A stretch of 64,000 nucleotides of DNA from Tethya wilhelma (taxonomy: Eukaryota > Porifera > Demospongiae > Tethyida > Tethyidae): positions 1,104,297-1,168,296 of the forward strand of contig CAXIPT010000001.1 of the NCBI GenBank assembly GCA_964030475.1, read 5' to 3'. Shown here piece by piece: positions 36,801-47,712 of the stretch. The position numbers and the translations under genes were made by a program. Positions within the stretch are counted from its first letter, which is position 1; every line of letters begins with the position of its first letter. The notes under the pieces are model-generated. The model saw only the letters and a program-made list of their open reading frames with translations. It did no database searches and was not told the DNA's origin.

Positions 36801-37759
36801 TGCATGATGGAGATTGTAAGCAATTACAATAGATGGTATTAACATTTCTCCCAGCACTATAGCTGCTTCAATAATATTAATTTTAATATTATTTTCCCCA
36901 ATACTTTTGGGGCAATTCACACACAGCATAACATAATATTATACTATATGACAGTGCATACATGTATGATCATTGCATGATTTGTCTGTGTAGTAAATAT
37001 CTGCCCTGTACTGGAAGAACCACAGAACGGTGCACTCCAAAGTAATGGATATAATCTTGGCTCTATTGTCACTTACTCCTGTAACCAGAACTACCAACTC
37101 AGTGTCAATCCGTCAACACGAGTGTGTCAACAAGATGGAACTTGGACTGGTGAAGACCCACGATGTTGTAAGTATACTTTATAACTGCCTCCATGCATGT
37201 GGAAAAAGTTTCTTCTAGGATGGCATGCATGTGCTGCATTATATCTACAGTGGCATTGTGTACAAGCATTCTTAGCATTCTAAACGGTCAAATTAACAAA
37301 AATGGAAACGTGGAAGGCAGCATTGTTACATACACCTGTATCAATGGCTACACAATCAATGGAAACAGTTCACGTGTTTGCCTCAACACCACTGAGTGGA
37401 GTGGAGAGGACCCTACTTGTGAAGGTATGTATAAATATAGGCAACTATACCTTGTTACTGCATGACTCATTGTCATGCATGCAGGTCATTCAATTCTGTC
37501 CTGATCATTAAATTATTTTATTGTTCTAATGCATGCAGTGGTTGATTGCAATACTCTACCCAATCCTGCGAATGGTATGATCATCTATGACAGTGGTACG
37601 ACATTCCAAGCACAAGCCATCTACCGTTGCAACGAAGGGTTTAGAGTTGTAACAGGAAGTGAGGTTAGAGTGTGTGGACAAGATGGAGAATGGACAGGCA
37701 CTGCAGCCGTGTGTGGAGGCAAGCTCAGCATGAACACCATGCAGTACACACACACACAT

Positions 37760-37808
<49 letters not shown>

Positions 37809-37941
37809 TGCACCCGCCATTTTGCATTTCACATTGACAGGAGGAAGTTCCAGTGCAACTCCCATCACTAGTGGTGGTCTAGTACTGGCATTGCTCATGG
37901 TGGTCACCCTAGTTACTGCCATCACTAGCTTGTCCAATTAA
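33455..37941 (+). CDS. Gene E: Calx-beta/CCP protein with GPI-type C-terminus
   Basis: Predicted surface protein of about 657 residues. Signal exon 33455-33530 (MISTASVFAAVIVLLL); Calx-beta 1 = 34251-34388 + 34467-34682; Calx-beta 2 = 35026-35181 + 35271-35483; Calx-beta 3 = 35587-35751 + 36039-36245; CCP exons 36406-36579, 36994-37167, 37251-37424, 37539-37718; C-terminal exon 37841-37941. The last exon encodes GGSSSATPITSGGLVLALLM, a further hydrophobic stretch and a short SLSN end without basic residues, which fits a GPI-anchor signal. The exon at 36609-36815 is a second copy of the 36039-36245 exon; splicing CCP exon 36406-36579 to it would create TAG, so it was left out. The intron after 37718 uses a GC donor (GAG|GCAAGC). 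Remaining introns are GT-AG, phase 1. Confidence 0.85.
34784..34977. mobile_element. MITE-like inverted repeat, about 194 bp
   Basis: The arms pair over most of the length: GGGGTTTCCAGAATGC at the left with GCAGTCTGGAATCCCC-like sequence at the right, and TAGTGATACACAAGTCT with AGACAAGTGTATCACTA in the interior. It occupies the gene E intron between 34467-34682 and 35026-35181 and accounts for the open frame that starts at 34842 there. Confidence 0.7.
36018..37167 (+). repeat. Tandem duplication of a Calx-beta half-exon plus a CCP exon in gene E
   Basis: About 575 bases (36018-36588) containing the second Calx-beta 3 exon and the first CCP exon are repeated at 36589-37167. The exons are about 97-98 percent alike by eye and the introns carry small indels. 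The second Calx-beta copy (36609-36815) retains splice sites but begins AG, which after a preceding T makes a stop codon. It could therefore only be used as an alternative directly after exon 35587-35751, which supplies G. Confidence 0.88.
37746..37805. repeat. (CA)n microsatellite
   Basis: A CA repeat with one TG interruption inside the GC-AG intron of gene E. Its translations produce spurious poly-His-Thr and poly-Cys-Val frames. Confidence 0.95.
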
Positions 37942-38563
37942 CATCAGTGGCTAAACTGGTATGATGTATGTATGTACACGGATTATCATTCTACATTTTG
38001 ATAGAAGTATCATTCACAATCTTTATACAGGAATCGGGGATATCCTCTCAGAAGTAACACAATCATACACACAACATAGATCAAGTTTTTAAACAATATT
38101 ACCTAGTTGAAAACAGTGTGCATAAGTTGGCATTTGTGATCATAGAAAAAAGTTATTATTAAGAAATCATACTAAATTCATAAAAAAGTGTAACAGCGCC
38201 ATAATGTACAAGACATCCTCGTCCCATTACATCAGTTGATGTAATGCCATGGGGTGGCCTAGCTTGTGGTAAGGGGATTCACCTTTCAGTAGTGATGTAA
38301 TTGTGGTCACATGTTTGACAACAGTACATTCAAGTCCAACCACAACTTAGCTTGGTTACCAGAGATTTCACAAACTACGTTGATCAAAGCCCTATGGTTG
38401 TCTGGCTAGGTCCATGTACTGACAATCAAGCCATACCTTGACATTCCAATCCCTGCATGACACTCTACAGGTCTGGGATGGCTTGTAAGATAATGATTAT
38501 TATTTACACACCCACTATTATTATTATTATATTGTTTACAAGTACCAATATCAAGTTGAACTG

Positions 38564-38685
38564 CATGTATCAATGGTGTGCCTATGGTGTATGTATCTAT
38601 GGTGTGCCTATGGTGTATGTATCTATGGTGTGCCTATGGTAATGTATCTATGGTGTGCCTATGGTAATGTATCTATGGCAAGGGG
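38564..38685. repeat. Minisatellite block 1, unit about 26 bp (ATGGTGTGCCTATGGTGTATGTATCT)
   Basis: Four to five units of TATCTATGGTGTGCCTATGG followed by variable TGTATG or TAATG spacers. It translates to a repetitive Trp-Cys-Tyr frame that is not a gene. Confidence 0.9.
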
Positions 38686-39206
38686 TGAGTCACTCCCACT
38701 CCACGTATGGTTCCGTTTGCAACCGGGATCAAGATGGAATCGAGAAATCAAAGCAGATTTTCAACAAGAATCAAGCGATCAAGCTTGCTTTGTAGTCAAA
38801 ACTCGATCAAGATCAAGAATGCTGAGACTATTATGACGTAATAGATAGACTGTGCAATTTCATTTTTTTTTTCGTATAAAAAGAAATGTGTATACTGTTA
38901 GCCGGTTAGAGCGAGCTCTGCTCGTAACGTGAGAGAGAGTTCGATTTGCCAGTCTGGATTGGTGCAGATGACACTGCTACTCCAGTATACACCTAGTGCC
39001 AGCATTGAATTCATGTTGTAGCAGTTCCTTCTCGAACTGTAGTTAGTTATGCACGTTTTGCACGTGCAACCGGCCAAGGGTCAAAGTTCATTGATCAAGC
39101 ACTAGGTTTGACTTCGATCAAAGGATCAAGGACCATTTTTTACTGTAGATCAAGCAATCAAGGCAACTTATAGTGTTAGTTGGAGCAAGAATAGTGGATT
39201 ACCTCT

Positions 39207-39520
39207 TGTATGGTGTACCTATGGTAATGTATGTATCTGTGGTGTATCTATGGTAATGTATGTATCTATGGTGTACCTATGGTAATGCATGTATCTATGG
39301 TATACCTATGGTAATGCATGTATCTATGGTGTACCTATGGTAATGTATGTATCTATGGTGTACCTATGGTAATGCATGTATCTATGGTGTACCTATGGTA
39401 ATGCATGTATCTATGGTGTACCTATGGTAATGCATGTATCTGTGGTGTACCTATGGTGATGTATGTATCTAGTGTACCTATGGTAATTAATGTATCTATG
39501 GTGTATCTATGGTATACCTC
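39207..39520. repeat. Minisatellite block 2, unit about 29 bp
   Basis: About ten units of GGTGTACCTATGGTAATG(T/C)A with TGTATCTAT spacers, related to block 1. The two blocks are separated by about 520 bases of unlike sequence rich in GATCAAG motifs, possibly an insertion into an originally continuous array. Confidence 0.9.
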
Positions 39521-41522
39521 AAGGTAAGACGTTGACATGCATGCACGCATATCAAAAAATAAACTCTACATAAAATAATTATGTTATAAAAGTATGCAGA
39601 TACTTCAAGTTGGCATGAACTAGGGTATGTGTGTTGTTTGCTGGTTGTATATGGACATTAATTATAAACAACATTACAACAACATTCAAGTTAAACAAGT
39701 ACAAAATAAGAAACAGCAAACAACCAACAACTTTGATAACAACATTACTGGTCACTTTTAGTACCAGCTAGTACCATGAATCACCACACACACAAACATT
39801 CTATCAAATTACTACTTTGGACAAGAGATCTAAGTCAACCCATATTTGTGTCCTAACTTCCCAAACTCAGACATAAATAAAAAGGCATGAAAATTACTCA
39901 TGGGTCGGGAAAAATTTAAATACTGGCTCTCACATATACAACTACAAAAATAATTTTAGGGTCATTATATATGAATCCACAGGCATTCATGCAACATATA
40001 TACACTGATACTCATTCTCGCACACAAAATTACTCAGTTAGCTATATCTAACACAACACAAAACTAGAGCATTTCCAGACTGAGGTGAGATTTAGTTTCT
40101 TTGCATGGTACACAGAACCCACACACGTACAGCACTAACACCTTAGGCTTATCTGCAAGACTGTTTTCATACTTCATCAAGAGTTTTGACATGCATAGTC
40201 ACTATGGTACATGTCCTGCTATAAGACATATACATGTGCATAAAGCTATTATCAACACACATGTCACTAACACACGGCAACCTGGAGGCTTATGCCAGAG
40301 CCTCTAGTCTCAAATGAAGGAAACATTATTCAGGTCATGTCCTACTCATGGTCCATTTGAAACCCATCATAAACGGGGATGACTTCACCCTATCACATGG
40401 CATCAGTTGGTTGTCTTCTGTCAACAATCACCATGCATGGCACAATGATCATGAATGCGGAATGAAAAAGATGCTTCACAAGTGCACGGATACATTTGAA
40501 ATTTCAAACTGACATACAGTCACTATTATATATGTCTTGCATGAATTCCATTTCACATGATGATTGTATTAGCATTTAATTTCAGTTGCACAATCATCTG
40601 CATATTTTGCACTAAAACATCATTCAAACTTCTATACTAGCTATAATGCATGACAGTATATATCCCTTGGACAACTCTCACTCCATCATTCCATGAAGGC
40701 GACATGCAAGGTGACTGGAGATCAGGTCAACTATTGTTAATTTGTTGTTATGGAACAGCCCCATATTAGTCTTCCTGGCTCCATTCTTATTCACCACCTC
40801 AGATAGTAGGAATGGTGAATTGAAGGACACCCATAGTAAAGTTAACAGTAGAATAAATTATTTTATTTATGATATATGCAGTGTTAGCTGACCGTTTGAT
40901 ATGTGCACCTTCAAGATTCTAATTGTATGTTTGGGAACATTGATTTCTTATAAGTCCTCTTCCGATGTTATCAACAGGATATTACAAATCAGAGGTTATC
41001 TAACATCAAGCCTGCAAGCATGCTACGTACAGTGCATGGTTGCGTACATATACAGTCTTACTAAGTGTGCATGCATGCATGTAGTCTGAGTGCTGAATTT
41101 AAATGCATACTATTTTGGTTTGGGGTATAAGTAAAAAGTTAGTACTACATATCTTATAGTTGTCAAGGATATATAGGCACATACATTAGGTGGCTCAGTC
41201 TTTGTTAACTTAATATTCCCCTTAAGTTTGAGCAGGCACCAGGAAGATTCTCTGTTAATTAGTTTTGAACATTGAATTTTCATACAGTCACACAAATTAA
41301 AACTAACAAACAAGCATATACATGCACGATTAAAAAAAAACAAAACTAATTCAACATGCAAGAACTATAAAAAAAAAAAAGAAGCTAAAAACTGATCTAT
41401 GCATGGCATATAGTCCAGAGACACTATAATAGTTGATCAATACATACCTATTCTTCAACATAAACCACCAAACAATTTAATAATGTCTGAGTACATGTAA
41501 CTTTTATGGGCAAGATATCAGT

Positions 41523-44468
41523 ACCATGCATGCTCGGCTGGGGATAACTGGAAACCATAATGTGATGTACAACAGAACATACCAAAGACTTGTCATGTTG
41601 CTATAGAGGATTGGGAAATAAACACTGCCTGTACTATACATATATAGAGAGACTCACTAACAACTACACAGCAATGCACAATAAATTCACGATAATCATT
41701 TGTAGACAGTGAATTGTACTGCAAGGTATAGAGTTGACAGTGGCGTAAACTTTAAGAGGACAATTGACAGCCGTGACAGAAGAAAATGAAACTGAACACC
41801 ACAGGATCAATTGTATGGAGACTGTTGGCTCTAATAACACTTTGTGTCTACACAGAAGGAATAGGTAAGACTGACTCTCTTCACTACTTGATCCTACTTG
41901 TACAGAAATTCACTAATAGTGCAGCACAATAGCACAATGTCTTTACATAAACTTTTCGTTACTAATGGGTGCCCATCTTATATTACATTCTGATCTTTGC
42001 AGCTTTCCTAGATTTGAGTCTATTTGTTAACGTGGAAGAAGGTGTAAATTTCACTGTGTGTGTTAATCTCACTGAACCTGAGTCTGAGTCTGCTACAGTA
42101 ACAGTTGAAACAAGCATTGTTGGTGAAGCACAGAGTAAGTGTCAAGTGTATGGTGAAAAAATTCCACTTACTCTAAAATTTCATTTCCAAACATGCACAC
42201 ATAGAGAATATTGATTTTAGGCTTGAAAATGGCGATTCAGAAATTCAACTAGTATTCAACCCAGGAGATTTGCGACAATGTACATTTATAGAGATGCTAA
42301 CAGATGATATTGTTGAGAGTGGTGAACTATTTCAAGTTGGAATTGAGTCAGATATTGGAATTGATATTGCAAGGCAAAGTTCTCTGATTACAATACTTGA
42401 TCGAAGTCGTAAGTCACTCAATAAATTGATAACTTGAAAGTGAATGTTACAGTATAGTGATTTGTCCTCAATTGAGTCTTACTAAACATGCAATTCGTTT
42501 AGAAACTATAAATTGATTTAATATCAATTTTACAGGTCTTACAGTAGAATTCACGGAACAAGAGTACACCATTAATGAAGGAGCTGTGGCTATTAGTGTA
42601 TGTGTAAATATAACAGAAGGACAAATAGCAAGGAATGTGAATTTCCGAGTAATCACAAGCACAACTACAGTAGGAACTAATCCAGCTATTTGTAAGTACA
42701 CACAATCATACTGAATTGATTGAAATTATACTATTATTATGAGCTATACATATAATTATGGATTCTTTCATGCAGCTGGCGTAGATTTTGTTCAAGCAAA
42801 CGAATCACGGACATTCACACCTACTGCAACAGTACAATGTGCTCCAATTACTGTGAATGAAGACGATCTAATCGAACCACCAGAAACAATTCGTGTAACA
42901 CTGACAACATCGGATGCCGTTATACCTACTGATACAACAGTGGTCATTGAAGATAATGATGGTAAGAAGTGCAATATATACATGGTGCACGTTCATTAAA
43001 CCCTGTCGTGTCTCTGATAACTAAGGGGAAAAGAGTTTGAAAGTATAGGGGGTATAATTATGTTGACTCAGTCTTATATTATAAACCCTTCAAATTTGAT
43101 TCATTTTACATCATCATAAATAACTATTATTTCCCATCTACAGGTGTAACAATGTCTATAGGAACAAGTGATACATTTGTGTTCATATCTGAAGGGAACA
43201 GTGGCCTAACTCCAGTTGATGTGTGTATTACACTCATTGCTATTGATGGAAGTCTACTTAGAAGTATACCAATCAATCTGACTACAGTTGTCGGCTCAGC
43301 ATTAGGTAATATATCCAGGATCATTCATTATGATAAGAATTTATTGTGTCCTCATTCCTACATGCATGCCTAGGCCTTCTGCATGTCTAAATTTGTGTTG
43401 GGCCAAGGAACCATCCACTATACTCCATTAAATCATGATAATAATCGCATACAATTTTTATAAAAACATACACATTCATGACATTGTGTAGCAAATGAAG
43501 ATTTTGAAGCTATATTTGATGAGCAATGGGAAATTCCATCCACTATTCAAGTGGGTGAAAGAGTCTGTCACAGTGTAAACGTGATTGGAGATGATCTCAG
43601 AGAACCCAGTGAGAACTTTCAAGTACAACTAGAACCTGGGAATATCTACGATACAATAACTATACCCAATGTCGTACGAATCACAATTCAGGATGATGGA
43701 GACAGTAAGTTTAACTCAGCATTAATGCATATAACCTAACAATAAAGCAAAGTCAATAATATCATGGTTGTCTTCCTACAGCTGTCTTCCAATGTCCTGT
43801 CTTAAACCCCATACCACGTGGTGATGTTACCACTGATCCACCAGACAGACGCCAAGGAGCAGTAGCTACATACACATGTGATGCAGGCTTTGAACTGGAT
43901 GGATCAGGAACCAGAAACTGCAATGCCGAAGGACAGTGGACCGGAACAGAGCCTGGATGCCAAAGTTAGTTGGGGCTCATTTTAACTTAGTAATAGTTTC
44001 AGCTAGATTTTTTGTTGGATCATTCTAGTTGTCGACTGTGGTACACCACCTATGATTGATCAAGCTACTGTAGAATACACGGCCACAACATACCAATCAC
44101 AAGCCTTGTACATGTGTGAATCTGGATATGAGTTTAGCAATGGACAACTGTCATTTATCAGAGAATGTCTAATAACAGGAGAATGGAGTAATTTGGATAA
44201 TGCACCAACTTGTGAACGTAAGAATCCCATAATATCAGATTTTGCAATAATTATTATTATCATGTCTTGCTTGCTCCAGTTGTGGACTGTGATACTCCAC
44301 CAGCTATTGCAAACAGCACAATGCAATTCACTGACACAACATTTCAGTCTGAAGCAATCTACACTTGCGATGCTGGATTTGGATTTGATGGTGGAGAGGC
44401 TACTTTTGATAGATCATGCCTGGATACGGGATCATGGAGTAACCTTAATGATGCACCACAATGTCTAC
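41523..44468 (+). repeat. Right arm of large inverted gene duplication (paired with 6720-11205)
   Basis: Contains the gene F upstream flank, signal exon, Calx-beta exons and first three CCP exons, matching gene A in reverse orientation. Example of matching flank: ACTTTAAGAGGACAATTGAC at 41749 here versus the reverse complement of 10932-10951 there. The arms are separated by about 30 kb containing genes B-E. Confidence 0.85.
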
Positions 44469-47345
44469 GTAAGTCAATTTCAACTCACACAATCATAATT
44501 TATTACACACAATGTCTGACATACTACACAAGACCGGTACCATAGTCACCCCTGTGATAAACAAAGCAACAAACAGACAGTTTGTCAGGAGTACTTGTTC
44601 TGTAGGTCTAGTGATAAACCCAAAATAAATAGAGACAATACTCATGAAGCATATATAAGATAAAATTCATTGCATGATATTTCTTATTGCAGCGGTTAAT
44701 TGTAGTACTCCACCATCAATCGCATTGAGTACAGCTGAGTTCACTGCTACGACATTCCAATCTCAAGTGACCTACACATGTGAAACTGGCTACATATTCA
44801 GCAACGGAGAACTCACATTCACCCGAACATGTGAAGCAACAGAAATGTGGAGCAACCTCGACAATGCACCAGTTTGTGAAAGTAAGAATACTATATAACA
44901 ACAAATAATGTTATACTTCTAAAACACAATATGTATGTGCTGATAACGAATCCAACTAATCATGCACTCATGCACAATTTGGGGACTATAACTATCGTTA
45001 CAATTTTGGCAACAGTACTATCATAAAATATAGTCTATAGGTGTATACTCATTATGGAATTTGACCAGTGCTTGACTTATCGTGCTTCACAACTTCACAA
45101 ACAGTATAAATAGTGGCTATCTCATTCAATATTACTAATCATATTGAGAGTCACATATATAATATGACACTGAGCATGTCATATGTACTGTACTGGGCTT
45201 AAGCAATCATAGTTATAACTTATTGAAGAAAACTGATTGAGAGAATAATGATATTCTAATATTACCCAATCTTATACCATAATTATAGTGGGAAAGTTTT
45301 GCAAAGTCTAACTAGCTACTTTTGCAGTTCTTGCGGATCATAATCCACCTGGGGAAAGTTATTATTCACAAACTTCTCCATATTGCATAATTATAAATAT
45401 GGGCCTTATACAGTCCACAGTCTACACGAACGCATCCTTAATTAATTTCCACCTGAAAGTTAAACAAAATGGTGGCCAAGCACATGGAAGTAAACATAAC
45501 ACAGGAGAAACAGCCAGAAAAGAATAGCTAAAGTTCTTAGAGCCATATATTTGTTATAAGAAAGTAATTTTTAACAGGAATACAGTGTCTAAATTGTCTT
45601 CAAGTTGAATTTCTACCGTGTAGCGATAAAATGGACCAGACGACTTTGATTTTATGGGCAGCATGGTGCAAAACTACTGAGGGCATCCATACTCTATATA
45701 CCAGTTTGTAACTTACATCTAGCAGTATAACATACTGTTGTAATATTTCAGTAACTAAAACTATATAGCTAAAATTACTAGTCAAAAACCGCTAGAAATG
45801 CGGTACTTTACTGATCTACTGAACAAGCTTACCTTGAGCTATTGACATGAGACAAGCACCACGCTGCTTGTAAAACACTGTATTTTTAGCAGAACTTATT
45901 CCGCGCCCATACTCCAGTCTTATCTGGAGATACACAAATTTTATCTGAGTGATGTTCAGTGAACTTTCTTGATACAGTAACTTAGAATTTTTGGGCAACC
46001 ATGTGCAAAGTCTTTCTAGCTCACAAGACTTGCTGTGCATGCACATTCCATCCTGAACCACAAGTATTCCAAGTGAGAAGCATGCAGGTAAAACTACGGA
46101 GGAGATATACCGTTGCAAAATCCTGAAAAGGTCCTATTATCTTCCATGTGCCTTCCTTTTGACGTCATCAGTCAACATAGTTTGCAATGATGAAATTATG
46201 AATAATTTAGCATGCACGTGTTTAGTACTACGTGACGTAATAAGCTCAGTGCAAAATTTTACGTGACATGAAGGGCAGCAAAAATTGACACACCCACAAT
46301 TACGATGCGTTAGTGTAGATTGCCATATGTATAGCTAGAGATTTCTGAGTAGGACAATTAATTTTTGTAGTTTTCATCGATCTCGATGGCCAAAATTTAC
46401 CCTAAAAAACTTCTGAGGGATTGTATTACACGGTATAAATGAGGCTTCTCTCAATCTTCAAAAAAAATTACTCCTTGATAATTTCTAGCTATATATGATA
46501 TAACTTGCTGGTTGGTCAATGATGCATGAATGAATACATAATAATACAATTGTGTACATTAATTTTCTATTAATTTTACTTACATGTGTGGTGCAAAAGT
46601 TACGACCTGTGAAGAGCTCCTTGTTGATAATGGTGAAGTGACGTACAGTGATGAGCTGAGGGGAATCAATTCGACAGCAACAACCACATGTGATGAGCTC
46701 TATATACTAGAAGGTAACACTGATGAGAGGATTTGTGGGGAAGACGGAGAGTGGTCAGGAACAGATGCATTCTGTAACCCACAGAGAACAAGTGAGCTAG
46801 TTTAAGCAATAACTATCATCAACAATGCCTGAAAATATTATAATGATGTATGCATCCACATGACATTGTATGTACACGCACACAGCTACACTTGGGATTA
46901 CTCCTGAATCAGAAGACAATACTAACATGGTGATTGCAATAGCCGTTGGAGTAGGAGGAGGCGCATTGCTCCTGATAGTGGTCGCCAGTGTCGTGGTAAT
47001 TGTACTGCTATTGATAAGAAGAAAGAAAATATACAGAAAATATGTACTACCTTATCGAACATACATCTATTGTAAGTCCACAATATTATAGTTACATATT
47101 TCGTTATACACTAAACACAAAAGCTCTCACTTGTTTAGAAATAGAGCCATGCAGCATTACACAGCAATGTATGACATCTCTTGTTTACTTCATTTGTAGC
47201 TACTCCAAGAACAAGTGTCAGGACAAAACAAGAGAAACCCGCAGGGCCATTACGTGATAATGACATCACCATATTCGAGAACGACACCAGGCAGCATGCA
47301 GTAGATGCTGTTGAGGCACTTGACAAGGACAAGCCTAAACAATAA
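41786..47345 (+). CDS. Gene F: Calx-beta/CCP single-pass membrane protein
   Basis: Predicted 801-residue membrane protein, paralogue of gene A. Fourteen exons: signal 41786-41864; Calx-beta 1 = 42003-42134 + 42205-42408; Calx-beta 2 = 42536-42691 + 42776-42961; Calx-beta 3 = 43144-43305 + 43492-43704; CCPs 43782-43964, 44029-44217, 44280-44468, 44693-44881, 46600-46791; membrane exon 46886-47071; tail 47200-47345. The helix (IAVGVGGGALLLIVV...) is followed by RRKKIYRKYVLPYRTYIY, a basic and tyrosine-rich segment that resembles gene D. The tail ends DKDKPKQ. All introns are phase 1. The last CCP follows a 1.7-kb intron and has a weaker acceptor (CAAAAG), so its exon start is the least certain. 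AATAAA at 47483-47488 is a likely poly(A) signal. Confidence 0.92.
44882..46599 (+). other. Long intron of gene F
   Basis: This 1.7-kb intron has no convincing exon. Near 45290-45375 a stretch reading TAGTGGGAAAGTTTTGC and then GGATCATAATCCA resembles the left half of the element at 5373-5578 and may be a decayed copy. Minus-strand open frames at 45600-45785 and 45816-46118 have no recognisable domain. Confidence 0.5.
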
Positions 47346-47712
47346 ATACAGTGTAGCTACTCTACTCATTTTAAACGTCATACAAACCCACAGTTTATTA
47401 TCACGTATTCTTTTGGCTATACTGGCATTTCACACAGTGAAGAGTCACAATAGATGTAGTGTAGCTGTATTTCATGTACATTAATAAAATGTAGACACAC
47501 AGTCACAAATACCATGCATTTTGCTACAGTCAGTGTTTAAATATGAACTTACATGTGTCATGTCCATAGTCACTTGGTCAGGTTCAGAGTTGAAACTAAA
47601 CGAACATTACGTCATCATTTGACCACTTTAGTTTTGAGCATGCGCAAATCCACATCAGTCCATGCCATCGCAGGTGGCAAAAGTTAATTAGTAGAAGTCT
47701 CAACTGACACTT
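47346..47712. promoter_or_regulatory. Short intergenic region between tandem genes F and G
   Basis: These 367 bases hold the 3' UTR of F, with AATAAA at 47483-47488, and the promoter and 5' UTR of G. There is room for little else, so G's promoter must be compact or extend into F. Confidence 0.55.

Larger units (their letters stand above)
37942..41785. other. Intergenic region between genes E and F
   Basis: This 3.8-kb interval contains a minisatellite in two blocks (38564-38685 and 39207-39520). Short A-runs lie near 41332 and 41371. The last 260 bases (41523-41785) are homologous in inverse orientation to the gene A 5' flank and so probably hold the gene F promoter and 5' UTR. Several short open frames (for example 40101-40307, 41110-41361) have no recognisable features and are treated as chance. 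Confidence 0.5.

Noticed and set aside
36609..36815. Second Calx-beta half-exon as a normal constitutive exon of gene E
   Set aside because: Joining it to the preceding CCP exon creates TAG at the junction, so it cannot follow that exon.
37556..37941. Poly-His-Thr and poly-Cys-Val frames
   Set aside because: Produced by the CA microsatellite in a gene E intron; the same applies around 446-478 and 55359-55404.
38457..38836. Open frames with repeated Trp-Cys-Tyr motifs
   Set aside because: Translation of the minisatellite.
39207..39520. Possible CRISPR array
   Set aside because: Units are contiguous and near-identical with no unique spacers, and the setting is eukaryotic; it is a minisatellite.
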